Assembly (NCBI GenBank): GCA_021806045.1 | Contig: JAJZDI010000003.1 | Location: 124,001 to 188,000, forward strand | Reading direction: 5' to 3' | DNA: 64,000 nucleotides | Origin: Actinomycetes bacterium | Lineage (GTDB): Bacteria; Actinomycetota; Acidimicrobiia; Acidimicrobiales; RAAP-2 | In this document: piece after piece, positions 56,644 to 64,000 of the stretch | Position numbering within the stretch: the stretch's first letter is position 1 | How the letters are laid out: every line of letters starts with the position of its first letter | The notes under the pieces: generated by a model | Seen by the model: the letters and a program-made list of their open reading frames with translations, nothing else | Database searches by the model: none | Told to the model about the DNA's origin: nothing | Position numbers and translations under genes: made by a program

Positions 56644-57561
56644 ATGCCCCCGCTCCGTGTCGCCGTCCAGCCCGTCGAAGCCGACTTCGCCGTCGATGCC
56701 GTGCACCGGGCGGGCGGTGAGGTCGTGGGGATCGACGATGGGCCCGACGCGCTGGTCTGGCTCGATCCGGCCGACGTCGACGGGCTGGCCAGGGCCGCCA
56801 CGGTGCCCACGCTCCGGTGGATCCAGCTTCCGTTCGCCGGGGTCGAGCGGGTGGCTGCCGCAGGGCTCCTCGATGAGGCACGAACGTGGACCTGCGCCAA
56901 GGGCGCCTACGCCGAGCCGGTAGCCGAGCATGCCCTCGCCCTCGCGCTAGCAGGGCTGCGGGTCCTGCCGGTGCGTGTGGCGGCACGCTCATGGGGGAAG
57001 CAGGCAGGCACCAGCCTGTTCGGTGAGCGCGTCACCATCGTGGGCGGCGGGGGGATCGCCAGGGTGCTCGCCCGGCTCCTCGAACCGTTCGGAACAGAGC
57101 TCACGGTGGTGCGCCGTGACCCATCCCCGTTCCCGGGGGCGGCGCGGACGCTGGCCGCGTCCCGGCTCGACGAGGCTCTTCCCGGTGCGCTCGTCGTGTT
57201 CCTCGCGCTGGCCCTCACACCGGAGACGACCGGGCTGTTCGGCTCCGGGCAATTCGCGCACATGGACGAGCGCGCCTGGCTGGTCAACGTCGCCCGCGGC
57301 AGGCACGTGGACACCGACGCACTGGTCGCCGCGCTCGACAGCGGGTCGATCGCCGGTGCGGCACTCGACGTGACCGACCCGGAGCCACTCCCCGACGGGC
57401 ACCCGTTATGGGGCCGGGACAACGTGATCATCACCCCACACACGGCTGACACCCTCGAGATGGTGATGCCGCTCCTCGGCGAGCGGATCGCGACCAACGT
57501 CGAGCGCTTCATGGCCGGGCAGGAGCTCGTCGGCCTCGTGGACCCAGTGGCCGGGTACTGA
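56644..57561 (+). CDS. D-isomer-specific 2-hydroxyacid dehydrogenase
   Basis: A 305-residue NAD(P)-dependent dehydrogenase. The catalytic domain is shorter than usual. Visible: EPVAEHALALALAGLRVLP, the nucleotide motif VTIVGGGGIARVLARLLEPFG, LALALTPETTGLFG, WLVNVARGRHVDTDALVAAL (catalytic Arg), DVTDPEPLPDGHPLWGRDNVIITPHTA (Glu and His of the catalytic set). Glyoxylate/hydroxypyruvate reductase-like; substrate unknown. Start ATG 56644. Confidence 0.92.
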   Translation: MPPLRVAVQPVEADFAVDAVHRAGGEVVGIDDGPDALVWLDPADVDGLARAATVPTLRWIQLPFAGVERVAAAGLLDEARTWTCAKGAYAEPVAEHALALALAGLRVLPVRVAARSWGKQAGTSLFGERVTIVGGGGIARVLARLLEPFGTELTVVRRDPSPFPGAARTLAASRLDEALPGALVVFLALALTPETTGLFGSGQFAHMDERAWLVNVARGRHVDTDALVAALDSGSIAGAALDVTDPEPLPDGHPLWGRDNVIITPHTADTLEMVMPLLGERIATNVERFMAGQELVGLVDPVAGY

Positions 57562-57751
57562 TCCGTCAGCCGGGTACTGATCGAGCCGGGTACCCATCCG
57601 TGAGCCGGACACGATCCCCCGCGTCGATGCGTGCCCCGTCGACCTCGGACGCCTAGGGTCGGCGACACAACGGGCGGGACGCGTGCCGGCGGTGCGGCGT
57701 GCCGGTGGATGACCCCCTGCTCGGATGGGAAGACGGCGACCGGAGGAGCAC

Positions 57752-58738
57752 ATGCTCGAGGAGCACCGGGCGAAGCAGGCAGAGAAGCACTATGAGACTG
57801 CGCTGGCCGCCTGGCAGGCCGAACGCGACGGGTTGGCGCACCTGATCGACGTGGCCGGCAACGATCAGTGGGATGTCCCCGAAGGCGTCATCCTCCACCA
57901 GGGGGAGGACGTCGTCTTCACCGTTACCGGCGCCGGGCTGATCGAGGACCGGCGCGGTGCAGGCCACTGGGTCGGCGGGAGCCAGGGCGTCTCCATCCCC
58001 ATCGGATCACTCGGGGGACGATCGGTCCGCTACCGGGTCGGGGCCACTCGTGGGCACTACGTCCAGGCCCCACCGACGCCGACGGCGATCGACACCGGCA
58101 ACCTCTACATCACGACGCGCCGCGTCCTCTTCATCGGCGGCAAGCAGACCCGTGAGTGCGCCTTCGACAAGCTCGTCGGCTTCACCCATGACGACACGGC
58201 CGGCGAGAGCACCTTCGCCGTATCGAACCGCCAGAAGGCCACCGTGATCCACTACGGACCCAAGTTGGCCGATGCGGTGGACTTCCGGCTCGACCTCGCG
58301 TTGGCCCGCTTCCACGGCACCACGGACCAGCTGATCGCCGAGTTGCAGAAGCAGATCGAGGAGCTCGACTCCCACCGGCCGCAGCCGCCACAACCGGAAC
58401 CGACCCCGAGCGCGACACCGCCACAACCCGCACCGCCACAACCCGCACCGCCACAACCCGCACCGCCACAACCCGCACCGCCACAACCCGCACCGCCACA
58501 ACCCGCACCGCCACAACCCGCACCGCCACAACCCGCACCGCCACAACCCGCACCGCCAGCAGCCGCCGGCGTTCCACCCACGACGCCGCCGGGATACGTG
58601 ATCATGTCCCCAGACGGATTCGCCTGGTGGGACGGATACGCGTGGATCCCCGTCACCCGAGCGACGCCCGGTTGGGCCATCCGCTCGGAGGACGGTCGTT
58701 GGTGGTGGGACGGACGCGCCTGGCGACAGGTGGTCTGA
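57752..58738 (+). CDS. Protein with a Pro-rich PPQPA tract and C-terminal DUF2510-like repeats
   Basis: A 328-residue protein of unknown function. The N-terminal ~200 residues form a soluble domain (QAEKHYETALAAWQAERDGL, then strands with TRRVLFIGGKQTRECAFDKLVGFTHD). This middle part resembles phospholipid- or SHOCT/PH-like domains of actinobacteria, but I cannot name it. Nine PPQPA repeats follow, then two WWDG-type motifs (GFAWWDGYAWIPV, GRWWWDGRAWRQVV) as in DUF2510. The ATG at 57752 is preferred over 57725 because of GGAGG 5 nt upstream. Confidence 0.8.
   Translation: MLEEHRAKQAEKHYETALAAWQAERDGLAHLIDVAGNDQWDVPEGVILHQGEDVVFTVTGAGLIEDRRGAGHWVGGSQGVSIPIGSLGGRSVRYRVGATRGHYVQAPPTPTAIDTGNLYITTRRVLFIGGKQTRECAFDKLVGFTHDDTAGESTFAVSNRQKATVIHYGPKLADAVDFRLDLALARFHGTTDQLIAELQKQIEELDSHRPQPPQPEPTPSATPPQPAPPQPAPPQPAPPQPAPPQPAPPQPAPPQPAPPQPAPPQPAPPAAAGVPPTTPPGYVIMSPDGFAWWDGYAWIPVTRATPGWAIRSEDGRWWWDGRAWRQVV
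58418..58552 (+). repeat. Nine 15-bp in-frame tandem repeats (PPQPA)
   Basis: Nine near-perfect copies of ccgccacaacccgca code for PPQPA pentads joining the N-terminal domain to the DUF2510-like end. Confidence 0.95.
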
Positions 58739-58766
58739 GCCCGGACGGCACCCAACCGGACGACGT

Positions 58767-59558
58767 TCAGCGACGCTGGAGTGCCGCCGCCTTCAGGGAG
58801 AACGCCAGCTCGACCGCCCCTTCCCACGACCCCACCACCTCGATCTGGGCCGGCGTGCCACGGACGTCGGTCGGGCCGAGCTCCCACCGGGTGACCCGGT
58901 AACCGGCATCACCGGCAGGGGCGACGTTGACACGACCAGACGGGGTCCTGAGTCCGAGCGACCGGTTGTGGACCGACCCGTACGTGGCCGACAGGCGACA
59001 GAACGGTTCGGTGTGCCGGGGGGCCAACGCACCGGATACCTGGCGATAGCGCAACGTGCCCACCGACCAGCACTGCGAGACCGAGAGCACCACGGTGCCG
59101 TCGACATCGGTGACCTCCACGGCCGACCCTGGCCCATGGGCGATACCGCCGTCATCGGGAACAGCGTCAGCATCGAAGTAGGGGTCGCTGATCACCCGGC
59201 CCGAGGGCGTCTCCACCACAGCCGACCCGTGGAAGTCGACCGCCGGTGCCGTCGGGTCGACCCGCGACAGGACCATCACGCCCGCCCGCTCCACCCCGTC
59301 CAGCTGTGAGGCGAGTGCGGCGACCAACCCGGACTGCACCCAACAGGACACCCCCACCGTCGGGTGCTCGAGGTGGAGGCGGGCCGAGACTTCGGGGTCA
59401 CTCCCCGGCGGCGGTTCTCCCCGCTCGATCGCCGCCAGCTTGGCCTCCGAACCCCGGGGTAGGCGCATGGACAACTCGGTCGACAGCCCGGCCACGGTCG
59501 GCGGGCGGCCGATCTCCTCCCACAGCTCGCGCACCGCCCCGCCTCCCCTACCGGCCAT
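58767..59558 (-). CDS. Uncharacterised protein, possible NAT/transglutaminase-like Cys-His-Asp fold
   Basis: A 263-residue cytosolic protein without a clear family. The order and spacing of VGVSCWVQSGLVAAL, DFHGSAVVETPSGRVISDPYF is reminiscent of the Cys...His...Asp arrangement of arylamine N-acetyltransferases and transglutaminase-like enzymes (Cys about 72, His about 109, Asp about 123). The C-terminal ~100 residues look beta-rich. No operon partner: it is convergent with the DUF2510 gene and divergent from a methyltransferase. The enzyme assignment is tentative. Confidence 0.6.
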   Translation of the reverse strand: MAGRGGGAVRELWEEIGRPPTVAGLSTELSMRLPRGSEAKLAAIERGEPPPGSDPEVSARLHLEHPTVGVSCWVQSGLVAALASQLDGVERAGVMVLSRVDPTAPAVDFHGSAVVETPSGRVISDPYFDADAVPDDGGIAHGPGSAVEVTDVDGTVVLSVSQCWSVGTLRYRQVSGALAPRHTEPFCRLSATYGSVHNRSLGLRTPSGRVNVAPAGDAGYRVTRWELGPTDVRGTPAQIEVVGSWEGAVELAFSLKAAALQRR

Positions 59559-59710
59559 CTTCCGCGTGCCTCCAGTCCTGCCAGCTCGACCGTCGCCCTA
59601 CACCGGGCGCCATTCCACCACGGGTGCCGGCGGGTGGCCACGGGTGCCGGCAGGTCGGCCCGGGCGAGTCCACCCGCGGACCGTGCGTCGGAGTTGCGTT
59701 GCGGGGCCCC

Positions 59711-60325
59711 GTGGCCTACAAGAGGCAGGTGCCGGATCGCTGGACCACCGCCGACGTGCCCCGTGGGAGCGAGTACGACGCCCGCTTCGAGCAGTTGGCG
59801 GCCAGCGGCGTTCACGTCCACGGCGAGGCCGACCTGGTCGAAGGGCTCGCCCGCGACCACGGGATCCCGGCCGGGCGCGTCCTCGACGCCGGCTGCGGCA
59901 CCGGGCGGGTGGCGATCGAGCTGGCCCGGCGGGGGTGGTCGGTGGTGGGTGCCGACATCGACCCGGCCATGCTCGAGGCGGCACGGGCCAAAGCCCCGGA
60001 ACTGTCGTGGGTCCTGGGGGATCTCGCCGATCCGGCCCTCGAGGTCGGTGACGGGTTCGACGTGGTGGTCATGGCCGGCAACGTCATGATCTTCGTCGCA
60101 CCGGGAACGGAGGCAGACGTGGTCGCCAACATGACCCATCGCCTGCGGCCGGGGGGCCTGCTGGTCACCGGGTTCGCCATCCGGGACGGCGGGCTCGACG
60201 CCGCCACGTTCGCCCGGCTGGCGTCGGCGGCCGGCCTGGTGCCCGCCGGCGCGTGGTCGACGTGGGACCGGGCACCGGCTGCGCCGGGCGACGGCTACAC
60301 GGTGCAGGCCTACCGCCGACCCTGA
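59711..60325 (+). CDS. Class I SAM-dependent methyltransferase
   Basis: A protein of about 204 residues. Motif I is VLDAGCGTGRVAIELARRG, followed by VVGADIDPAMLEAARAKAPE (acidic ribose-binding residue), GDLADPALEVGDGFDVVVMAGNVMIF, and LRPGGLLVTGF. It belongs to the broad Methyltransf_25-like group; substrate unknown. The start is uncertain: GTG at 59711 or 59729 are both plausible, and the frame is open further upstream without coding character. Confidence 0.85.
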   Translation: MAYKRQVPDRWTTADVPRGSEYDARFEQLAASGVHVHGEADLVEGLARDHGIPAGRVLDAGCGTGRVAIELARRGWSVVGADIDPAMLEAARAKAPELSWVLGDLADPALEVGDGFDVVVMAGNVMIFVAPGTEADVVANMTHRLRPGGLLVTGFAIRDGGLDAATFARLASAAGLVPAGAWSTWDRAPAAPGDGYTVQAYRRP

Positions 60326-60412
60326 TCCGCAGCGGAGGGCCCCCGCCGGCTCGCCTGCCCATTGGACCGACCGTCCGCCGGGCGTGGCGCGTGCCGGGGC
60401 CGGCCGGGGCGG

Positions 60413-60880
60413 TCAGGTGAAGATGATCTGGCCGCCGGCCGACATGGCGAAGAACTCGCCGACGGTGATGATGTCCTTCACCTGGTCGACCAGGTCGTCC
60501 TTCGTCAACTCGAACAGGTCGCACGACGCCTTGCACCCGTAGAGGCCGGCACCGGTGTCGGCGATCATCTCGATGAACTCGGGGATGGGAGGGATGTCGA
60601 GCTTCGCCATCTTGCGGTCGAGGTAGTGGGTCATCACGCTGGAGACCCCGGGAAGGCCACCGACCAGGGTGGCCAGGTGGAGCCCCGGGTTCCCGACGGT
60701 GGCCACCTTGACGTGCTCCGCCCGCCCCTTGTGGACGGCGTCCAGGCCGAAGAAGGTGAAGAAGAGGTTGGCCTCCATCCCCTCCGCACGGGCACCGTTG
60801 GCCATGATGAGCGCGGGGTAGATCCCCTCGAGGGACCCCTTGGAGACGACGATCGACACCTTGGTGATCTCGTCGGTCAC
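60413..60880 (-). CDS. DsrE2-like sulfur-carrier family protein
   Basis: A 155-residue protein of the DsrE/DsrF-like superfamily (DsrE2, COG2210 type), thought to relay persulfide sulfur. Sequence: KVSIVVSKGSLEGIYPALIMANGARAEGMEANLFFTFFGLDAV at the N-terminus and GAGLYGCKASCDLFEL with conserved Cys at about 117-121. A hydrophobic stretch LFFTFFGL is typical. The GTG at 60880 has a strong ribosome site (AAGGAGG, 8 nt). It is the last gene of a sulfur operon and its start overlaps the stop of a small basic ORF (GTGA). Confidence 0.88.
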   Translation of the reverse strand: MTDEITKVSIVVSKGSLEGIYPALIMANGARAEGMEANLFFTFFGLDAVHKGRAEHVKVATVGNPGLHLATLVGGLPGVSSVMTHYLDRKMAKLDIPPIPEFIEMIADTGAGLYGCKASCDLFELTKDDLVDQVKDIITVGEFFAMSAGGQIIFT

Positions 60881-61047
60881 TTCGCCAACCTCCTTCCCGG
60901 GTGTTCCGTGCGGGTGGTGGGCGCCTGCTCGTGCAGGCGTTCCGGGTCGACGGGCCCTGGCGGCATGCGGCGGCGCCGCGACCTCCACTGGCCCACCATC
61001 GACCAGCGCCGCATCTCCTTGCGTTGATGACGTGGTCTCCTCGTCAT
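60877..61047 (-). CDS. Small basic 56-residue protein between dsrC-like and dsrE2-like genes
   Basis: A short frame starting 2 bp after the DsrC-like stop and ending in a GTGA overlap with the DsrE2 start; it fills the gap exactly. The product is very basic (MTRRPRHQRKEMRRW ... RSRRRRMPPG) and has no recognised family. The tight spacing on both sides argues for translation, even if only as a coupling ORF; the absence of a strong ribosome site and of homology leave doubt. Confidence 0.45.
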   Translation of the reverse strand: MTRRPRHQRKEMRRWSMVGQWRSRRRRMPPGPVDPERLHEQAPTTRTEHPGRRLAK

Positions 61048-61049
61048 GA

Positions 61050-61367
61050 TCAGATGCACCCCCTCGGCTTGGGGATCCCGGCGATCCGTGCCGCCAACTT
61101 GGCGGGTCCCTTGGGGAAGAGCTGGTAGAGCTCCTTCACCGAGACGCCCGACGCCTTCCCGAGCACGCGAACCGTCGGCCCGGCACCGTGCTCGTCGTAC
61201 TCGTGGCGCATGAACCGGATGACGTCCCAGTGGCGGTCGGTCAGCTCGTCGACCCCGGCGTCCTTGGCGATGTCGGGAGCCATCTCCTCCGACCACGCTG
61301 ACGGGTCGAGGAAGAAGCCCTCGTCGTTCACGTCCACGTCGTGGCCTGCATAGGTGGCCGTCGGCAT
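61050..61367 (-). CDS. DsrC/TusE-family sulfur-relay protein with one conserved Cys
   Basis: A 105-residue protein. Family features: VDVNDEGFFLDPSAWSEEMAPDIAKDAG, LTDRHWDVIRFMRHEYDEHG, and the C-terminal IAGIPKPRGCI carrying the penultimate-type Cys. In true DsrC a second Cys lies about 11 residues upstream (ACRIAG-like); here that site is Ala (LAARIAG), so it is a single-Cys TusE-like form. It should carry persulfide sulfur between enzymes. The ATG at 61367 has a strong ribosome site (AAAGGAGGA). Lies between a SQR-like gene and dsrE2-like. Confidence 0.92.
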   Translation of the reverse strand: MPTATYAGHDVDVNDEGFFLDPSAWSEEMAPDIAKDAGVDELTDRHWDVIRFMRHEYDEHGAGPTVRVLGKASGVSVKELYQLFPKGPAKLAARIAGIPKPRGCI

Positions 61368-61377
61368 GGCTCCTCCT

Positions 61378-61457
61378 TTGCTCGATTCCCGCGCCGGTTG
61401 CTCGTTCCCCGCGCCGGTTGCTCGCTTTGCGCGCTCGTTACTCGTTCTCGGCGCCCG
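61378..61457 (-). repeat. Four degenerate 20-bp tandem repeats in the SQR-DsrC spacer
   Basis: The 91-bp spacer is almost wholly made of four 20-bp units (+ strand start TTGCTCG or TTACTCG, then a GCGC-rich half): 61378-61397, 61398-61417, 61418-61437, 61438-61457. The first two are nearly identical; the others have diverged. They lie just upstream of the dsrC-like ribosome site. Confidence 0.85.
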
Positions 61458-61458
61458 C

Positions 61459-62700
61459 TCAGGCGCTCACCCGTTCCTTCCCTCGCTGCGGCATGTCCGA
61501 ACCGAGACCGGGTACGTCCCGTCCGGGGAGCAGGACGTGCCAGTAGAACCACTGGAACATGAGCTTCCCGAGGTGGTTGAGGCGGGACTCCTTGAGCAGC
61601 GGCAGTCCAGCGATGCCGGGGAAGTGGCCGGGCAGCGGCTCGGTGTCGTAGTTGAAGTCGATGAGCAGGGCCTTGTGGAAGCCCGTCTCGATGAAGCAGT
61701 TGGTGTGGCCGTCGAACGAGGCGTCGAGCGGCTGGCCATCCAGGTGGCGCAGCAGGTTCTCGACCAGCACCTCGCCTTCGAAGTGGGTGACCGACCCCGC
61801 CTTCGACGTGGGGACGCCCGCCGCGTCGCCGATGGCGAAGATGTTGGGCTTGACCTTGGCCTGGAGGGTGGCCTGGTCGGTCTCGACGAAGCCGACCGCG
61901 TCGCCGAGACCGGGGCTCCGGGTGATGAACGGCGCCCCGCCGTGCAGTGGGATCACCGCCGCCAGGTCGAAGGCGACCTCGCGGCCGTCGTAGGAGACGA
62001 GGCGACCCCCGGCGTCGTCGACCTCGCCGGTGTTGAACTCGGTGACCAGCTCGATCCCCTTCTCGGAGAGCAGGCCACCGATGCGCTCGGACGCGACCGG
62101 CTTGGTGAACGCCGAGTCGAGAGGGGTGACACATGCGAGCTCGACCCGGTCCCTGATGCCCCGCTCCTGGAAGTACCAGTCGGCCAGGAACCCGAACTCG
62201 AGCGGGGCCACCGGGCACTTGATCGGCATGTCGATCATGTTCACGACCAGGCGCCCACCCTCGAACGCGGACAGGGCGGCGCCCAGGGCGGCTGCCCCGT
62301 TGGGCTCGTAGAAGGTGTGGACGCGCCGGAGATGTCCGAGATCGGCCAGGCCCTCCGTCTCACCCGGCTGGAGGACGGCACCCGTCGCCACCACCAGGGT
62401 GTCGTACTCGAGAACGGTCCCGTCGGCCAGGATGACCCGGTCGCCGTCCACCTCGATGTGGTCGACCTCGGCCTCGATGAACCGGATCCCGGAATGCAGC
62501 TGGGCACGACGCGAGCGCACGATCTCGTCCACCGTCGCCAAGCCGAAGGGGACGAAGAGCAGGCCGGGTTGGTACACGTGGCGGTCGTCACGGTCGACCA
62601 CCACGATCTCGGTCGCCTCACCGGCGAGCGACTTGCGGAGCCGGTTCGCCACCAGCGTCCCGCCGGTGCCGCCGCCGAGGATGACGATGCGCTGTGCCAT
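61459..62700 (-). CDS. Sulfide:quinone oxidoreductase-like FAD/NAD(P) oxidoreductase
   Basis: A 413-residue flavoprotein. N-terminal FAD motif VILGGGTGGTLVANRLRKSL; DRDDRHVYQPGLLFVPFGLAT and the substrate-side Cys in MPIKCPVAPLEFGFLADWYF are as in SQR/flavocytochrome c sulfide dehydrogenase types. NIFAIGDAAGVPTSKAGSVTHFEGE is the second FAD-binding stretch. A C-terminal amphipathic/hydrophobic end (HLGKLMFQWFYWHVLLPG) fits membrane docking. Sulfide oxidation to persulfide with quinone as acceptor is the likely role, given the DsrC and DsrE2 neighbours; other SQR-like NADH dehydrogenases are possible. Confidence 0.85.
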   Translation of the reverse strand: MAQRIVILGGGTGGTLVANRLRKSLAGEATEIVVVDRDDRHVYQPGLLFVPFGLATVDEIVRSRRAQLHSGIRFIEAEVDHIEVDGDRVILADGTVLEYDTLVVATGAVLQPGETEGLADLGHLRRVHTFYEPNGAAALGAALSAFEGGRLVVNMIDMPIKCPVAPLEFGFLADWYFQERGIRDRVELACVTPLDSAFTKPVASERIGGLLSEKGIELVTEFNTGEVDDAGGRLVSYDGREVAFDLAAVIPLHGGAPFITRSPGLGDAVGFVETDQATLQAKVKPNIFAIGDAAGVPTSKAGSVTHFEGEVLVENLLRHLDGQPLDASFDGHTNCFIETGFHKALLIDFNYDTEPLPGHFPGIAGLPLLKESRLNHLGKLMFQWFYWHVLLPGRDVPGLGSDMPQRGKERVSA

Positions 62701-62760
62701 ACGGCCATCGTGCGGCGTCAGGGTGGCCCCAGATAGGGGCCATGGTCCCCTCGTCGTCAG

Positions 62761-62790
62761 GACCGGCCGGGACCGGCCGGGACCGGCCGG
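62761..62790. repeat. Three 10-bp tandem repeats
   Basis: Three perfect copies of gaccggccgg between the AhpD-like and SQR-like genes. No function seen; the spacer must hold the SQR promoter. Confidence 0.85.
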
Positions 62791-62872
62791 GACCCGTGAC
62801 CCGGACCGTGGCCCGGGCGGCCGGTGGCTGCTGGAGGCCGGCTAGCCGCCGCCGGAGGCCGGAACAGCCCCC

Positions 62873-63235
62873 TCAGCCGGCTGGCTCGTTCTGGATCTCC
62901 TCGGCGAACTCGTTGAACGCGGCCCAGGCACGGGGGGCGTACACCGTGGCCGGACCGCCGTTCATGAGCACGGCCACCCCCAGCGCCTCGGCCACCTCCT
63001 CGGCCGTGGCACCCTTGCGAGCCGCGGCCCGGGCATGCGAGGCGATGCATCCGTCACACTCCCGGGTGACCGCGATGACGATGGCCATCAGCTCCTTGAC
63101 GTGCCCGGGGAGCATGCCGTCCGCCATCGCTCCCTTGTGCATGGCGGCGAACCCCGACCACGTCTCGGGGATCGCCTGCCGGAGCGACCGGGTAGGTGCC
63201 CGGAGCTCGTCGAGCACGTCACGTGCCTGTCCCAT
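62873..63235 (-). CDS. Carboxymuconolactone decarboxylase/AhpD-like protein
   Basis: A 120-residue all-helical protein. The redox motif CDGCIASH (C-x2-C-x3-H) near 59-66 is the AhpD-like active site; FAAMHKGAMADGMLPGHVKELMAIVIAVTREC precedes it. Such proteins have peroxidase or disulfide-reductase activity; the sulfur operon nearby makes a thiol redox role attractive, but unproven. The ATG at 63235 follows AGGAGG with 7-nt spacing. The gene is in line with the PIG-L gene upstream. Confidence 0.9.
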   Translation of the reverse strand: MGQARDVLDELRAPTRSLRQAIPETWSGFAAMHKGAMADGMLPGHVKELMAIVIAVTRECDGCIASHARAAARKGATAEEVAEALGVAVLMNGGPATVYAPRAWAAFNEFAEEIQNEPAG

Positions 63236-63246
63236 CTGCTCGCCTC

Positions 63247-64000
63247 CTAGGTTGTCTCGATCGTCGCCGCCACGAGCCCGTCGCCCGTGCTGCCGGCAGC
63301 TCCCCCGTGGCCCTGGCGGGGCTGGCTGCCCTCGGGGTTCCGTGCTGCCCGTGCTGTCCGTCCTGTGTCCGATACCCCCGATGCAGTGGGTGGAGCGGGG
63401 GGATGGACCGCTGCCGTGCGCCGGAGCCATCGGGTCGACTCGACGCCGCCCTGCAGCTCCAACCTGCGCCGCAGCACCGGGTTGTCCTCGGACTGGCTCC
63501 CATGGCACGCGATGGCGGCCAGTTGGGCCGCCCGGTCCACGTGCAGCTCCAGATCGACCAGGGCGGGCTCGACCCCGACGAAGCCGGTGGACAGCTCCTG
63601 GTTCAACGCCTCGGCGACGTCGGCCGGCAGGGTCCACGCCAGCACCGGCCGGTCCATACGGCCAGCGGCGACCAGTGCTGCCTCGGTGGCACGGCGGTGG
63701 TCCGGGTGACCGGTCACCCCTCCGGGATCGAACACGAGCAACAGGTCGGCGGCGACCTCGTCCGCAGCGGCGACCACCTCCCCCGCCAGCTCGACCATCG
63801 GCACCGTCTCCAGCGAGCCGTCAGGGTGATCGTGAAGGCCGGCGACCTGTGCCCCCAGTGCGGCCGCTGCCGCAGCCAGCTCCCGGGAGCGTTCCGCCGC
63901 GAGATCCTCCACGTCTGCGCCCAGGGTCGACGCCTCTCCCCTGGTCAGCGACAGCACCGCCGTCCGCATGCCCCCGTCCGCCAGCGCGGCCAGCAGGGCG
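63247..64000 (-). CDS. PIG-L family deacetylase, 5' end beyond window
   Basis: About 250 codons of a LmbE/PIG-L zinc-dependent N-deacetylase (family of MshB/Mca). The visible part begins inside the domain (LLAALADGGMRTAVLSLTRGEASTLGA); the N-terminal HPDD zinc motif lies outside the window. The later zinc-binding His region VTGHPDHRRATEAAL is present. The C-terminal ~45 residues are Ala/Gly-rich and variable. The frame is open to the right edge, so the gene is truncated by the window, not broken. Actinobacterial members act in mycothiol or GlcNAc-type metabolism; the substrate here is not known. Confidence 0.85.
   Translation of the reverse strand, partial: ALLAALADGGMRTAVLSLTRGEASTLGADVEDLAAERSRELAAAAAALGAQVAGLHDHPDGSLETVPMVELAGEVVAAADEVAADLLLVFDPGGVTGHPDHRRATEAALVAAGRMDRPVLAWTLPADVAEALNQELSTGFVGVEPALVDLELHVDRAAQLAAIACHGSQSEDNPVLRRRLELQGGVESTRWLRRTAAVHPPAPPTASGVSDTGRTARAARNPEGSQPRQGHGGAAGSTGDGLVAATIETT

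Overview
The window is about 64 kb of very GC-rich DNA (roughly 70% or more by eye), almost fully coding. Genes start at ATG or GTG and many are linked by 4-bp ATGA/GTGA stop-start overlaps. Several features suggest a high-GC actinobacterium, most likely in or near the class Acidimicrobiia: the mycofactocin locus, NDMA-type alcohol dehydrogenase, actinobacterial MFS and SRPBCC proteins, a type-2 (long) isoleucyl-tRNA synthetase, secreted proteins with GGVFAFGDA repeats, and hopanoid-type genes. The taxonomic call is an inference, since no rRNA or tRNA is present.

Left part (1-14.5 kb): an HtrA-like protease cut by the window edge; a three-gene operon (glutamine amidotransferase, aldehyde dehydrogenase, SDR) divergent from another SDR; a DHA2-type drug exporter; a secreted Cys-pair repeat protein; and a PuuA-like glutamine synthetase. 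The amidotransferase, aldehyde dehydrogenase and glutamine synthetase look like parts of a gamma-glutamylated amine or polyamine pathway. Next is a magnesium locus: a soluble PRC/MgtE_N/CBS protein, an M-box (ykoK) Mg2+ riboswitch, and an NRAMP-fold transporter whose metal site is altered as in NRAMP-related Mg2+ transporters.

Middle part (14.5-41 kb): an MFS protein; leuA with a complete leader-peptide attenuator (Leu-Leu-Leu leader and terminator); an alpha/beta hydrolase; a decayed strip made of an ileS 3'-end copy fused to a broken DUF5996 gene; a YtrA-type GntR regulator divergent from an orphan SecD-head-domain membrane protein and a lipoprotein; a 1153-residue Gly-rich surface protein; a DUF2079 membrane protein behind ileS; a second DHA2 exporter; YihY and thioesterase genes; two SRPBCC genes; a hopanoid-type operon (aminotransferase, hpnA, amidohydrolase); and an NDMA-dependent alcohol dehydrogenase.

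Centre of interest (40.9-55.5 kb): a mycofactocin locus. A TetR regulator (mftR) diverges from a 13-gene run: mftA, mftB, mftC, FadH/OYE-type oxidoreductase 1, SDR, FadH/OYE-type oxidoreductase 2, ETF-alpha-like, FixC-like, FixX-like, ETF-beta-like, mftE, SDR, mftF. No MftD (lactate-dehydrogenase-like flavoenzyme) and no MftG (GMC oxidoreductase) is present. Two OYE/FadH enzymes and a complete FixABCX-like module stand where those would be expected. The simplest reading is a self-contained unit that makes the redox peptide, reduces it through SDR/ADH enzymes, and passes its electrons to the quinone pool.

Right part (55.5-64 kb): an Rpf-like muralytic protein, a D-2-hydroxyacid dehydrogenase, a Pro-rich DUF2510 protein, a possible NAT-fold enzyme, a methyltransferase, a sulfur operon (sulfide:quinone-oxidoreductase-like flavoprotein, DsrC/TusE-like protein, a small basic peptide, DsrE2), an AhpD-like protein, and a PIG-L deacetylase cut by the right edge. 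A recurring oddity is in-frame short tandem repeats (9-15 bp units) in at least six unrelated genes.
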